Origin: Streptomyces sp. CoH27 | GTDB taxonomy: Bacteria; Actinomycetota; Actinomycetes; Streptomycetales; Streptomycetaceae | Reading direction: 5' to 3' | NCBI RefSeq assembly: GCF_020181035.1 | Contig: NZ_JAIQYY010000001.1 | Location: 1,131-65,130 of the forward strand | DNA: 64,000 bases | Shown here: positions 33,023 to 43,517 of the stretch, one piece after another | Layout of the letters: each line of letters opens with the position of its first letter | Position numbering within the stretch: the first letter of the stretch is position 1 | The notes under the pieces: model-generated | The model's input: the letters and a program-made list of their open reading frames with translations, nothing else | What the model was told of the DNA's origin: nothing | Databases searched by the model: none | Position numbers and translations under genes: made by a program

Positions 33023-35846
33023 ATGGCCGTACTCCGAAGAAGCGCGGCGGGCAGCCTCGCCTGCGCCTTCGCGCTGGCCGCGGCTCTCACCGTCGCACCG
33101 GCGTGGCAGACCGCCCACGCCGCCACCGCCACGACCGCGTGGGAGTCAGGCAGGTTCACCGTCAACGCGCCGAACCTGGTGCGTCGCTCCAACGTGGTGC
33201 TGCGCCGGCCGAACGCCGCGCAGTCACAGTTCATGCCGCTCGGCAACGGCAGGCTCGGCGCCGCCGTCTGGGCCGCCGGCGGTTTCACCGCCCAGCTCAA
33301 CCGCTCGGACACGTATCCGGACCGCAAGTCGCCGGGATGGGTGACCATCCCGGGACTCGCCAAGCTCACCGGCGCCTCCGACTACCAGGCCCACCTGGAC
33401 CTGTACAACGGGACGTTCACCGAATCCGGCGGCGGCATGACCGCCACCGTCTACGTCCGCGCGGACAAGGACGAACTGGTCGTCGACGTCACCGGGGCCG
33501 ATCCCACCACCCCGCAGACGGCCCGGCTCGCCCTGTGGTCCGGGAGGTCACCGCAGGCGGAGGCCGACGGCGTGATCGGCACGCTCGCCGAGACCTGGAA
33601 GGACACCGGCCGGCCCGGATCGGGCGGTGGCCCGTTCGGCTCGCTGGGCACGATCACCGCAGGCGGACAGGATGTCACCGCGAGCGTCGTGGACTCCCGC
33701 ACGGTGCAGGTCTCCTTCACCCCGCACGCCGACGGCAGCTTCCGTATCGTGACGGCCGCACCGCACTGGACCGGCCGGGATGCCCGGCGCACCGCCGCAA
33801 GCCTGCTGGCGAAGGACACGGCCAAGACGTCGTCCGGCCTCTTCGCGGCGCACCTGTCGTGGTGGCACTCCTTCTGGAACCGGGTCGGGCTGATCAAGTA
33901 CTCCTCCGCCGACGGCACCGCCGACTACCTGGAGAGCCTGCGCACACTCGACCTGTACGACGCGGCGGCGCAGAGCCGCGACCTCTATCCCGGTTCCCAG
34001 GCCGGCGTCGCGGACCTGTTCTCGGCGTACAAGGACTTCCACCGGTGGGATCCGGGCGCGTACTGGCACTGGAACCTGCGCATGCAGGTCCAGGCGAACC
34101 TGTCCGCCGGCGCCTTCGACCTCAATGCACCCTACTTCCGCCTCTACCGGCGCAACCTGGCGAACATCCAAGCATGGACCAAGGCTCACCTGGGCAACCG
34201 CACGGGCATCTGCGTCCCCCGAGACCATGCGCTTCAACGGACAGGGCTTCGAGCACGAGACGTGGCTGTCCTCGCCGGGCCTGAACTGCGACTCGGCTTC
34301 CAGCCCGTACTACAACGCGCGCACCATATCCACCGGGGCCGAGGTCGGGCTGTGGGTCTGGCAGCAGTACCTCATGACCGGCGACCGGTCCTTCCTGCGC
34401 GCCAACTACCCCCTCATGGCCGAGGCGAGCCGGTTCCTGCTCGCGTACTCGACCACGGGTGAGGACGGCCATCTGCACACCGCCCCGTCCAACGCGCATG
34501 AGACCCAGTGGGACGTCAAGGACCCCACCACAGACATCTCGGCCATGCGGGCCCTGTACCCGGCGACCGCCAAGGCCGCCCGAGTGCTCGGCAAGGACGC
34601 CGGTCTCGCCGGACGGCTGAACACGGCCCTGGCGAAGATCCTCCCACTCCCCCGCACCGACGCGGCGACACAGTCCAAGCTGCTCACCGAGGCCGCCGAC
34701 GCCGACGGCACGGATGTCATCGCGCCCTCCTACGAGCCGTCGGCCACCAAGCACAACACCGAGAACATCGGGCTGGAACCGGTGTGGCCCTACAACCTGA
34801 TCGGCGACTCGGGAGACTTGTCCGGCCTGGCCAGGCGGGCGTACACGAGCCGCCCGAACAAGCAGGTCAACGACTGGAGCAACGACCCGATCCAGGCCTC
34901 CCGCCTCGGTCTCGGCGACGAGGTCGCCGCCACCTTGACCGGGCTGACCAAGAAATACCAGACGCTGCCCTCGGGCCTGGCGACCTTCGTCGGCAATGAG
35001 CCCTACTTCGAGCAGCAGGGTGTGGCGGCCGCCGCACTCGGCGAGGCGCTGGTGCAGGACTACGACGGGCTGCTGCGCATCGCGCCCGCGCTGCCCTCCG
35101 GTTGGAACGCCGACGGCACGGTGTTCATCCAGGGCGGCAGCAAGGTCTCGGTCCAGGTCCACGACGGGACGATCGGCACCGTAGGCGTCAACGCGGGGTC
35201 CACCGGGACCATCAGGGTCCGCAACCCCTGGCCGGGGAGTCAGGTCGAGGTCGTCGACGGCAAGGACGGGCACACCGTAGTGGTCCGTGCGACCGACGCC
35301 GCGCAGATCTCCGTCCCGGCCGTCAAGGGCAGGTCCTACCTCATCCAGCAGCCCTCCGACCCGGTCGGCGCCCGGCCGTTCGCCGCGGTGACCGCGACCC
35401 CGGCGGCCGACGCGCGCAGGCTCGGATCCGCGTCGATCGGCCTGGCAGCCATCAAGGTGCCCGCCGACAGCCCCCTCGTCGGTGGAGCCTCCGGACGCTG
35501 CCTCGACGATCCGGGCGCCCGTACGATCCCGGGCACCCGGGTCGGCATCTGGGACTGCGACGGTTCGGCGAACCAGAAATGGACGTACACCTCCGCGGGC
35601 ACCCTCACCACCAAGGGCCTGTGCCTGGACGCGAAGGACGGTTCGACCGCCCCCGGTACCCCGGTGATCCTGGGGACCTGCACCGGCAGCGACGACCAGC
35701 GGTGGACCTTCAACTCGGACGGCACCGTCCAGAGCGTCCGGTCGGGCCTGTGCCTGGACGTGTCGGGCGGCGCCACAGCCAACGGCTCCCCCGTCATCCT
35801 CTGGACCTGCACGGCCGCCGCCAACCAGCGATGGACGACCGAATGA
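33023..35846 (+). pseudogene. Secreted GH95-like glycosidase with ricin B lectin domain, split by a frameshift
   Basis: Read with one base removed, this is a 940-aa secreted enzyme. It has a signal peptide to AHA-AT near residue 33, then FMPLGNGRLGAAVW (N-terminal beta-sandwich seen in GH95-type enzymes). An (alpha/alpha)6-like catalytic part carries ETMRFNGQGFEHETW and NAHETQWDVKDPTTDISAMR, and the ricin B lectin domain has three repeats (GRCLDDPGARTIPGTRVGIW, GLCLDAKDGSTAPGTPVILG, GLCLDVSGGATANGSPVILW). The reading frame breaks at the five-C run 34216-34220: one C fewer restores GICVPETMRFNG. As given, translation ends at 34462 and lacks the catalytic core. The lesion may be real or a sequencing error. 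Family call moderate; the fucosidase neighbour supports an alpha-fucosidase. Confidence 0.75.
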
Positions 35847-36153
35847 GAAGCCGTTCGCCGTCCGAGCCCCGACAGGGCCGACACACGTGGTTCCACATGA
35901 ACCCGGACAAGGTGGCGCACTACCCCTTCGGCATGCAGCTCGCGGCGTGACGCCGCTTGAGCAGGTCGCGGTGCCGGCGCGGGATCGTGTCCGGGCTTGT
36001 CAGCAGCAGGAGATGCTGCTGCTTCTCCCCCGGCACGTGGTGGAGCAGGCTGGCGAGGACTGCGCGCGGTCGGTGCCGGTGAACGCGGGCCTGCCGACTT
36101 GGCGCGACAAAACCGGTAACTGGTGGCGAGGCCAGAAGCAGCACCACAACCGA
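35847..36153. other. No recognisable gene (about 300 bp)
   Basis: Open frames on both strands lack ribosome sites. I see no family. Confidence 0.4.
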
Positions 36154-36378
36154 TCATGATGCAGTCCGTCCTTGCCCAGGTGAAGACAGCGTGCGGCCGA
36201 CAGCCCGCAGACCCACAGCAGTGACGCTCTCCTCGCCGAAGCGCACCAGGAACCGGCGCTTGAGCACGGGCTGCAGCAGGATGGTGACAAGTACCGGAAA
36301 GCCGAAGACCCCCCAGGACCGGCCCCACGGGAACCACTCGCCAGGCAGACAGGCCGCTTCCCGCCACCGCCCGTTCAT
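36154..36378 (-). CDS. Small membrane protein (74 aa), unknown
   Basis: The ATG is preceded by a perfect AGGAGG, 4 nt away, which argues strongly for a real gene. The product starts MNGRWREAACLPGEWFPWG and has one or two close hydrophobic stretches (VFGFPVLVTILLQPVL), then basic residues and a short tail. I do not recognise it. It is divergent from the lipoprotein/kinase operon with 160 bp of AT-richer sequence between, so it might be co-regulated with it. Confidence 0.5.
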   Translation of the reverse strand: MNGRWREAACLPGEWFPWGRSWGVFGFPVLVTILLQPVLKRRFLVRFGEESVTAVGLRAVGRTLSSPGQGRTAS

Positions 36379-36399
36379 CGTGCCTCCTGCGCACAACAC

Positions 36400-36500
36400 T
36401 CGCGCTCACCTCACACCATTCGACGCGAAGCAAACTGATGTGAATGATTCAGATTGCATATAAGCTCATGTGAACCAGATCCAGATGCTCCGACTCCCGA
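36400..36500. promoter_or_regulatory. AT-rich promoter region before the kinase operon
   Basis: This stretch is clearly less GC-rich than its surroundings and contains two GATGTGAA/CATGTGAA elements (about 36437 and 36474) and the sequence TTGCATATAAG. It probably holds the promoter of the lipoprotein-kinase operon and perhaps of the small divergent gene. Confidence 0.4.
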
Positions 36501-36538
36501 TCAGCGCGAGGGAGCCGGATGGGACGGAATGGAGAACA

Positions 36539-37372
36539 GTGAGACACGCAGGGGGAAGACGGCAGGGCGGGCGCGCGGGCGCCGCACTGGCCGTCTGCGG
36601 GGTGTTGCTCGCGGGATGCTCCGGCGGCCACGGATCCGGCCCGAAGGACGCGAAGCCCACGACGGGCCCGGCCGCGACAAGTACGGCGTCCGTGCAGGCC
36701 GGTGCCGGCGGCGGCACCAGTGGGACGCCCTTCCGGACCGACCCCGCACGGATGCCGAAGACACGGTCGGCCGCCCTGGAGTTGCTGAGGGCTGTCACCG
36801 CCGGTCCGGAGAGCTTCGGCCCCGGCTATGGGCGGCGCACCCCGTACGAGAGCGACCCGGCCGACTGGCCGGTGCTCGGCACCGACTGCGTATGGCAGCA
36901 GCAGGCGCTGCCCAGTGACGTGCTGGGCAGTCTCAGCCGGTACGGCAGACTTCCGGCGACCGGCGGCAAGGGCGAGGTCCACACCGCGGCGACCGTCACC
37001 GTGCACCGCACCGCGCAGCAGGCCGGCTGGGAGATCGCCGAGACGCTGGAGGAGGCGCTGCGCTGCCCCGACCAGCAACTGCGGGACACGGAGCGGATCT
37101 CCCAGCTGGACTCGGTCGGCTCCGGATACGGCACCAACGACAACCTGTCCGCCGACGACTTCGTGATGGAGCTGGGCAACTACTTCAATCCCGCCCTCTC
37201 AGCGGGCGCGCTGTACTACGCGTGGGACCAGGCACGGCTCGGGCCCGTCACCATCGCCGTCGCGGTCGAGGGCGGCAGGGGATACACCCGGAACGACCTG
37301 ATGACCGTGGCGGCGCAGGCAGTCGCGGACATGGAGACGAAGGTGCGCAACGCACTGGGGGTGAAGAAGTGA
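36539..37372 (+). CDS. Lipoprotein, first gene of the kinase/binding-protein operon
   Basis: A 277-aa lipoprotein. GTG start 4 nt after GGAG; signal peptide with lipobox LAGC at Cys27, then a Gly/Ser/Thr/Ala linker of about 40 residues. The mature domain (about 75-277) begins ARMPKTRSAALELLRAVTAG and contains WPVLGTDCVWQQQALPSDVL, LEEALRCPDQQLRDTERISQ and a helical end VAAQAVADMETKVRNALGVK. The Cys pair suggests a disulfide outside the membrane. I do not know the family. Its stop overlaps the next start as GTGA, so it is translationally coupled to the first kinase and may be its extracellular partner. Confidence 0.75.
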   Translation: MRHAGGRRQGGRAGAALAVCGVLLAGCSGGHGSGPKDAKPTTGPAATSTASVQAGAGGGTSGTPFRTDPARMPKTRSAALELLRAVTAGPESFGPGYGRRTPYESDPADWPVLGTDCVWQQQALPSDVLGSLSRYGRLPATGGKGEVHTAATVTVHRTAQQAGWEIAETLEEALRCPDQQLRDTERISQLDSVGSGYGTNDNLSADDFVMELGNYFNPALSAGALYYAWDQARLGPVTIAVAVEGGRGYTRNDLMTVAAQAVADMETKVRNALGVKK

Positions 37373-39504
37373 CCGACCGTTCGCTGCGGCCGTCCGACCC
37401 GTCCTTCGTCGGCGGTCACCGGCTGCTTGCCCGGCTCGGCGAGGGCGGCATGGGCGTCGTCTATCTGGGGCGGACGGAGTCGGGGGCCCTTGCCGCCGTC
37501 AAGGTGATCCAGGCCGGTTACGGGGACGACGAGGAGTTCCGCGCCCGGTTCAGCCGTGAGGTGCGGGCCGCGCAGGGGGTGGACAGCCCGTGGGTGGTGA
37601 AGGTGACCGGAGCCGACCCGGAGGCCGGACAGCCGTGGCTGGCCACCGCGTTCGAGCCGGGCCCCTCCCTCGCCGAAGCGGTCGGCCGGCTCGGTCCGCT
37701 GCCGCCGCGGGCGGTACGGGTGCTGGGCAAGCTGCTGGCGCGGGCGCTGACGGCCGTACACGAGACCGGTCTGGTGCACCGGGACGTCAAGCCCGGGAAC
37801 ATCCTGCTGGCCGCCGACGGGCCGCGGCTGATCGACTTCGGTATCGCGCGCTCGCCGCACGACACGGCCCTCACCTCCACCGACCTCGTGATCGGCACGC
37901 CCGGCTTCCTCTCCCCCGAGCAGGCGGCCGGCGGCGATTCGCTCTCGCCGGCGAGCGATGTGTTCTCGCTGGGTTGTGTGCTGGCATACGCGGCGACGGG
38001 ACGCCTGCCGTTCGGCAGCGGGGCGGCCGACGCGCTGCTCTACCGGACCGTGCACGACGAGCCAGACCTGGACGGCGTGGAGCCGGAGCTGGCCGCGGTC
38101 CTGCTGCGCTGCCTCGCCAAGGACCCGGACGATCGGCCGACGCCCGCCGAGCTGGACACGGCATTGGTCGAGGACGTCCCGTCCGGCACCGCGAACTGGC
38201 TACCGCCGGAAGTGGTCCGGATGGTCGCCGAGCAGTCGGCGCAGATGCTCGCCCTGCCCGAGATCGAGGCCACCCTCGCCGAGCCCGCGGCGGCCACCGG
38301 CCGGTCCCGCCGGGGCTTTCTGACGGCCGCGTCCACCGGGGCGGCCGTCCTGGCCGTCGGCGGCGGGGCGGCGGCGTGGGCCGCGCTGCGCGGGACCCAC
38401 GGCGGCGGCTCGGGCAGACCGGCCGCGCCCGGCTGGGCGATCGGTGTACAGGCCGACCTCAGCGGCCCCGGAAAGGTGGCCGGGCAGGCGCAGCTCCAGG
38501 GCGCGCAGCTCGCCGTCGAACAGTTCAACGCGCGCCGTGACAAGCCGTTCACGCTGCAGCTGCGCACGGCCGACGACAGCGGCAGCACCGGCCGCGCGCC
38601 CAACGCGGCGCGCCGGCTCGCCGGCGACGACAGCGTGCTGGCGGTGATCGGGTCCAGCACGGACCTGACGACCAAGGCCGCGCTCCCGGTGTATGACGCG
38701 GCGTTGCTGCCAGTGCTCACCATGTCCGCCGGGCAGAACCTGTACCAGAACATCCGTTCGTTCGTGCGCGGCCGGCCGCTGCACAACACGGTCGCGATGA
38801 AGCTGGTGTTCCTGTGGGCGGCGACGAGCGCGGCATCACCCGTCGGCCTTCTGATGGACCGCAGCGGCGGTGACCTCTCCTGGATGACCATCCAGATGGC
38901 CAACTTCGTCATCCGACAGTACGGACGCGCCACCCACCCCCGGGTCGTGCCGCCCGGGACGACCGATCTGCGGCCCGTGCTGGACGAGATGCGCTCGGCC
39001 GGCATCCAGGCCTTCGTCTACGCGGGCCCGCGAGACGGCGCGATCCGTGCGGCCCGCGGCCTGGCCGGCTTCACCGGGCCCAAGTACGCGATGGAACCCG
39101 CCCTCGACGCCCGGTTCGCCGCCGAACCGGCCGCGGACGGCTGGACGGTGCTGGCCAGCGCCATCGGCCCCGGAGCGGCCTCCGTCCGCGATTTCGCACA
39201 GGCGTTCCGCGCCCGTAGCGGCCACGCGCCCGGCTTCTGGGCGGCCGAGGGCTACGACGCGGCGAACCTGCTGATCAGCCGGCTAACGGCGAGCGGAGGC
39301 AGACGGCCGGCCCGCAGGGATCTCATCGCCCCGCTCCAAGCAGCCAAGTACCACGGCATCACCCGGACCTTCGCCTTCGACTCCAAGACCGTCGGTACGC
39401 CCATGCTTGCCACGCCCGCCAGCTTCGTCCACCAGGTGCGTGACGGTGCCTTCGACTATCTGGGCCCAGCCCCGGACATAGCCCTCCCGCTGAAGGGCAA
39501 GTGA
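37369..39504 (+). CDS. Ser/Thr kinase fused to ABC-type solute-binding domain (first copy)
   Basis: A 711-aa receptor-like kinase. The cytoplasmic Hanks kinase (residues 14-270) has the Gly loop [12 protein letters not shown], catalytic K45 in [13 protein letters not shown] with D139, DFG at 156-158 and [11 protein letters not shown] linker leads to twin arginines and a hydrophobic segment ([20 protein letters not shown], about 313-332), so the C-terminal part would lie outside. Residues 356-711 resemble a branched-chain amino-acid type (LivK/PBP1) binding protein: [39 protein letters not shown] and [11 protein letters not shown]. Known annotations of such bifunctional proteins exist; the ligand is unknown. 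It overlaps both neighbours by 4 bp. Confidence 0.85.
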   Translation: MTDRSLRPSDPSFVGGHRLLARLGEGGMGVVYLGRTESGALAAVKVIQAGYGDDEEFRARFSREVRAAQGVDSPWVVKVTGADPEAGQPWLATAFEPGPSLAEAVGRLGPLPPRAVRVLGKLLARALTAVHETGLVHRDVKPGNILLAADGPRLIDFGIARSPHDTALTSTDLVIGTPGFLSPEQAAGGDSLSPASDVFSLGCVLAYAATGRLPFGSGAADALLYRTVHDEPDLDGVEPELAAVLLRCLAKDPDDRPTPAELDTALVEDVPSGTANWLPPEVVRMVAEQSAQMLALPEIEATLAEPAAATGRSRRGFLTAASTGAAVLAVGGGAAAWAALRGTHGGGSGRPAAPGWAIGVQADLSGPGKVAGQAQLQGAQLAVEQFNARRDKPFTLQLRTADDSGSTGRAPNAARRLAGDDSVLAVIGSSTDLTTKAALPVYDAALLPVLTMSAGQNLYQNIRSFVRGRPLHNTVAMKLVFLWAATSAASPVGLLMDRSGGDLSWMTIQMANFVIRQYGRATHPRVVPPGTTDLRPVLDEMRSAGIQAFVYAGPRDGAIRAARGLAGFTGPKYAMEPALDARFAAEPAADGWTVLASAIGPGAASVRDFAQAFRARSGHAPGFWAAEGYDAANLLISRLTASGGRRPARRDLIAPLQAAKYHGITRTFAFDSKTVGTPMLATPASFVHQVRDGAFDYLGPAPDIALPLKGK

Positions 39505-41645
39505 CGGTGCGTCCGCTTCTCACCACCGACCCGGAGGCCATCGGCCCGTACCGGCTGCTCGCCCGGATCGGAACCGGCGGCATGGGCGTGGTCTACCTCG
39601 CCCGCTCCGAAGGCGGCACCCTGGCCGCCGTCAAGGTGATCCGGGCGGAACACGCCGCCGACCCCTCCTTCCGGGCCCGCTTCCGGCGCGAGGCACGGGC
39701 GGCGGCGCGGGTCGACGCCCGCTGGACCACTCCGGTGCTGGCCGCCGACCCGGAAGCCCCCGAGCCGTGGCTCGCCACGGCGTTCGTGCCCGGCCCCTCC
39801 CTCGCCGAGATCATCGCCGGGCACGGCCCACTGCCGCCGGGCACCGTACGGGCACTGGGCGCCCGGCTGGTCGAAGCACTCACCGCGGTACACGCGGCCG
39901 GGCTCGTGCACCGCGACATCAAACCCGGCAACGTCCTGCTCGCCCTCGACGGACCACGCCTGATCGACTTCGGCATCGCCCGCACGGGCGGCGCGACCGC
40001 CCTGACCGCGACCGACGTCGTGATCGGCACACCCGGCTATCTGTCCCCCGAGCAGGCACGGGCCCGCGGCGGCGAGCCGGGCCCGCCGAGCGATGTGTTC
40101 TCACTGGGCTGCCTGCTCGCCTACGCGGCGGCGGGCCGCCCGCCGTACGGCACGGGCATGGCGGCATCGGTGATCTTCCGCACCATCCACGAGGCCCCGG
40201 ACCTCACCGGCGTCCCGGACGACCCGCTGCGCACGCTCATCGCCCGCTGCCTGGCGAAGTCCCCGGCCGCCCGCCCCACACTGCCCGAACTCCGGGTGGC
40301 GCTGGGCCACTTCGGCACCGACGACTGGCTGCCACCCGGCCTGCCCGCGCTCATCGCCGAACGCTCCGCCCAAGTCCTGGACCTGCCCGAGCCACAGCGC
40401 ACCGAGCCGCCGACACTCGTGGACGCGCCGCCCACGCCGACCAGACGCCGCTTCCTGCTGCTGGGCACCTCGGCCGGCGCCGCCCTGGCGGCGGGCGGGG
40501 CCACGGCGGCCTGGTACGCCACCACCCGCTCCACCCCGCACGCCCCTGCTGTCCCCACCCGGGCGATCGCCGTCCACGCCGACCTGACCGGCCCCGGCAA
40601 GGCACTGGGCACGGCGATAGAGCAGGCCGTCCGGCTCGCCGTGTCCGACCACAACGCGCACGAGGACCGCGGCTTCGACCTCGCGCTGCAGGTGCACGAC
40701 GACCACGGGGAGGCTGCTCGGTCGCAGGCGGTGGCACGGCAGCTCACCGCCGACGGCCGGGTGTGCGCGGTCATCGGCCCCTCCTCGGACACCACCGCGC
40801 TCGCCACCCGGGACATCTACACCAAGGCGTCGTTGCCGATGGTGACCGCCTGGGCCGGCTCCGACGACCTGTACGCCACCGTGTCGTCCACCCACCCGGC
40901 CGTGTTCCAGCTCCGGCCGGCCGACTACGCGATGCCCACTCCCCTGTTCCGCTACCTGACCGGGATCCGCCCGGTCAGCCGCTGGGCCCTGATCCAGGAC
41001 GACGCGGCCCGCGACTTCAGCTGGCTGATCGCCAAACCCCTGACGGAGAATGCCCCGGCCCATGGCACGGTCACCACCCACACCGTCCCCGCCGACAGTG
41101 ACGACTTCGCCCCGGCCGCTGCCGCCGCCATCGCCGCCCGCGCCCAGGCCGTCGTCTACTGCGGCAACTCGCCCCAGCGGGCCGCCGCCTTCGCCCGGGC
41201 GCTGCGGACGGCCGGGTTCACGGGTACGGCCGCGGCGGCCCAGCCGGTGCTCGACCCGTCCTTCCTCGCCGCCGCAGGAGCGGCGGCCGAGGGATGGGTG
41301 TTCTCGTCCACCTGGGTGGACCCGGCGCGCCTGGCGCCGGCCGCAACGTTCGTACGGGACTTCACCCAGCGGTACGGAGTGAGGAGCATCCCGCCCGGCG
41401 CGGCCGAGGCCTATGACGCCCTCGGCATGGTCGCCCACATCCTCACCCAGTCCGGGACAGGCCCGGTGGACCCGGGCTCCCTGATCCACCCGCTGAGGTC
41501 CCTGTCGTACCGGGGCATCACCCGCACGTTCGCCTTCGACGCCTCGACCGGTGCAGTGCAGTTGAACCCAGGCCTTTTCCTGTGGCAAGTACGGCAGGGA
41601 AGGCCGGACTTCCTCGGGCAATACCAGCAGGTCAAAGCAGCGTGA
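39501..41645 (+). CDS. Ser/Thr kinase fused to ABC-type solute-binding domain (second copy)
   Basis: A 714-aa paralogue of the preceding protein with the same layout and nearly identical residue numbering: Gly loop [13 protein letters not shown]45, HRDIKPGN with D139, DFG 156-158, [10 protein letters not shown]. The anchor has a stronger twin-arginine motif ([20 protein letters not shown], about 314-333). The binding domain starts [15 protein letters not shown], keeps [20 protein letters not shown] and ends with [11 protein letters not shown]. Kinase domains are well conserved between the two, binding domains much less so, which suggests different ligands or a ligand pair. GTG start overlaps the previous stop as GTGA. 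Last gene of the operon. Confidence 0.85.
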   Translation: MTVRPLLTTDPEAIGPYRLLARIGTGGMGVVYLARSEGGTLAAVKVIRAEHAADPSFRARFRREARAAARVDARWTTPVLAADPEAPEPWLATAFVPGPSLAEIIAGHGPLPPGTVRALGARLVEALTAVHAAGLVHRDIKPGNVLLALDGPRLIDFGIARTGGATALTATDVVIGTPGYLSPEQARARGGEPGPPSDVFSLGCLLAYAAAGRPPYGTGMAASVIFRTIHEAPDLTGVPDDPLRTLIARCLAKSPAARPTLPELRVALGHFGTDDWLPPGLPALIAERSAQVLDLPEPQRTEPPTLVDAPPTPTRRRFLLLGTSAGAALAAGGATAAWYATTRSTPHAPAVPTRAIAVHADLTGPGKALGTAIEQAVRLAVSDHNAHEDRGFDLALQVHDDHGEAARSQAVARQLTADGRVCAVIGPSSDTTALATRDIYTKASLPMVTAWAGSDDLYATVSSTHPAVFQLRPADYAMPTPLFRYLTGIRPVSRWALIQDDAARDFSWLIAKPLTENAPAHGTVTTHTVPADSDDFAPAAAAAIAARAQAVVYCGNSPQRAAAFARALRTAGFTGTAAAAQPVLDPSFLAAAGAAAEGWVFSSTWVDPARLAPAATFVRDFTQRYGVRSIPPGAAEAYDALGMVAHILTQSGTGPVDPGSLIHPLRSLSYRGITRTFAFDASTGAVQLNPGLFLWQVRQGRPDFLGQYQQVKAA

Positions 41646-41760
41646 CGCGCCGATCTCGGTACTTCCGCGACCAGGCGGGCGGCCCCGGGGCAGGTCCCGC
41701 AGGCGCTGCGGGGGATGCCACCGTCCGGTGGCATCTGCCGCGCCCTCCGAGGCCTCGGCC

Positions 41761-42939
41761 TCATCTTCTGGGTGAAGTGGCGGGTGGGGATGCCAGGATG
41801 TCCAGCCTGGTGTGGCGGAACGCTCGGGCGACTTGGGCCAGCCACGCGGCCTCCGCCTCCACCGTGCCCGGTACCGGGCTGGGGCCGGGATCGACCTCGG
41901 GGGCGGGGGTGCGGCGGCGACCGTGTCGGTGGTTCTCCAGTGCGGCGGCAAGCGCCTCGGCCTCACGTTCCGCGTCGGTGTGGACCATGGTTGCGGGGGC
42001 GGCCGGGCCGGCGTAGGGGCGTAGTGCGAGCTGGCCGTCACGGATCTCGATGATGCGCCGGTAGAGGGCGAACTCGGCCTGCCACAGCGGGAGTCTGCCG
42101 CCCGGCTCAGCCAGGGGCAGGGCGATCTCCGGCAACGCCTCGTGCAGGGCGACCCACAGTGGCTCCAGGTTCCGGTAGCTGCGGTACGCGCGCAGCCAGC
42201 GCAGCGGTGCGGCCAGCCGGCTGCTCCACAGCGTCACGGTCGCCGCGGCGACGGCCAGGGCCACGCAGATCATGCCGAGGGCGTTGGAGAGCGTGTCCTC
42301 GCCTCCGTCCTGGGTGCCCCGTGTCAGGACGGCGACGATGTCGTCGAGGGACCAGAGTGTCCACAGGGTCCCGGCGGCGACCGCGGCGAGCGCCAGGCGA
42401 AGTCCGATCCGCAGCAGACCCCGCCCCGCCGAGCGCAGGTGGCGGACGAGGACTCGGCCGAGCACGGTCAGGCACCAGAAGGCATAGCCGGTGAACAGCG
42501 CGTCGTAGCCCGCCATCAGCAGCCGCCCGGCGGTGTCGTGCAGTACGGCGGCGCCGCCGCTCCAGGCGGGACGGGCCGCAGGCAGGAGGGCGGCGGAGGT
42601 GAGCTGGACGGCCCACGCGGCGAATCGGTGACGCCGCATCCGGTGCCGGCCCGGGTCGTCGGGCTCCGAGGACAGGGCGAGGGCGAACAGCATCAGAAAG
42701 CTCAGCGACGCCGTCTTCAGCGCGTCGCCGGCCAGGACGGCCGCCGTCTGCGGTACCAGGTGGGCGAGTCGGGTCAGGTTCGCCGGGGCGAGGAGGACCA
42801 GCGAGGCCCCCATGCAGAACGCGAACCCGCACAGGTACCCGTGCACCGGGTCGGCTCCGGTCTGCCGGGCCGTCATGATGCGGCGTGCACCGAAGCCGAG
42901 GAGGAGTGCGGCGGCGAGGAGGGCGGTCGCCTCAACCAC
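41761..42939 (-). CDS. MAB_1171c-type putative transporter, multi-pass membrane protein
   Basis: A 392-aa protein with about seven hydrophobic helices in residues 1-250 (EATALLAAALLLGFGARRI, GYLCGFAFCMGASLVLLAPA and others) and a soluble C-terminal domain rich in Arg/Glu helices (ALYRRIIEIRDGQLALRPYA, EREAEALAAALENHRHGRRR). This matches the actinobacterial 'MAB_1171c family putative transporter' group (DUF6545-like C-terminus); the substrate is unknown. The GTG start overlaps the end of the ImmA/IrrE gene by 8 bp, so they are coupled. The gene order regulator, protease, membrane protein is conserved in actinomycetes as far as I know. Confidence 0.75.
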   Translation of the reverse strand: MVEATALLAAALLLGFGARRIMTARQTGADPVHGYLCGFAFCMGASLVLLAPANLTRLAHLVPQTAAVLAGDALKTASLSFLMLFALALSSEPDDPGRHRMRRHRFAAWAVQLTSAALLPAARPAWSGGAAVLHDTAGRLLMAGYDALFTGYAFWCLTVLGRVLVRHLRSAGRGLLRIGLRLALAAVAAGTLWTLWSLDDIVAVLTRGTQDGGEDTLSNALGMICVALAVAAATVTLWSSRLAAPLRWLRAYRSYRNLEPLWVALHEALPEIALPLAEPGGRLPLWQAEFALYRRIIEIRDGQLALRPYAGPAAPATMVHTDAEREAEALAAALENHRHGRRRTPAPEVDPGPSPVPGTVEAEAAWLAQVARAFRHTRLDILASPPATSPRR

Positions 42940-43468
42940 GGGCCACCCACCGGTGCGGGGCGGTGAGCAGCGTGGCCAGCCGGGAGCCGTCCGGCACTTC
43001 TGAGGCCGCCGTGCGGCTGTCCTCCCGGGCGGCCCGGCAGCGGATGAGGGAGGCGACGAGTTCCGCCTCTCGCTCCTGGGGTTCGGTGTACACGGTTCTG
43101 CCCAGGACCCGTTCGACCAGCGAGGGCGGGAGGTTGGGCAGCAGGACGCGCGCGGCGGCGGAGAGCGGGGGCGGCGCATCGTGGTGGCCGCAGATGAGGT
43201 GGGCCGCTTCGTGCAGCAGGATGTGCTGCTGGTGCAGTGCGGTGGTGTCGGCCGCGTAGACGATGCAGTCAGCGCGGTCGGTGGTCACCAGCAGGCCGCA
43301 CGGTGTGTCGGTCCGCCCGGCCACGGGCACCAGGTCGATGGGCCTGCCCCGTTCGGCGGCGAGCGCGGCGATGAAGCCGAACGCGTCGAACGGCCGCGGC
43401 AGCGACAGGGCCTGGACCCTGCGCCGGTGCTGCTGCGTCAGCGCTCCGCGGCGCCGGTCGGTCCACAC
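42932..43468 (-). CDS. ImmA/IrrE-family metallo-endopeptidase
   Basis: A 178-aa zinc protease-like protein. The metal motif HEAAH lies at 86-90 (QQHILLHEAAHLICGHH), with further acidic residues downstream (EREAELVASLI) that can supply the third ligand. ImmA/IrrE proteins cleave or inactivate repressors of the XRE type, and here an XRE gene lies 49 nt upstream on the same strand. It is therefore a candidate for relieving that repressor. GTG start, GAGG 8 nt before. The membrane protein overlaps its end by 8 bp. No signal peptide. Confidence 0.85.
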   Translation of the reverse strand: MWTDRRRGALTQQHRRRVQALSLPRPFDAFGFIAALAAERGRPIDLVPVAGRTDTPCGLLVTTDRADCIVYAADTTALHQQHILLHEAAHLICGHHDAPPPLSAAARVLLPNLPPSLVERVLGRTVYTEPQEREAELVASLIRCRAAREDSRTAASEVPDGSRLATLLTAPHRWVARG

Positions 43469-43517
43469 CTGCGATACCTCTTCCGCTTCCCCTGCGCGCG
43501 TGGTGGGTCGGTGCGCG

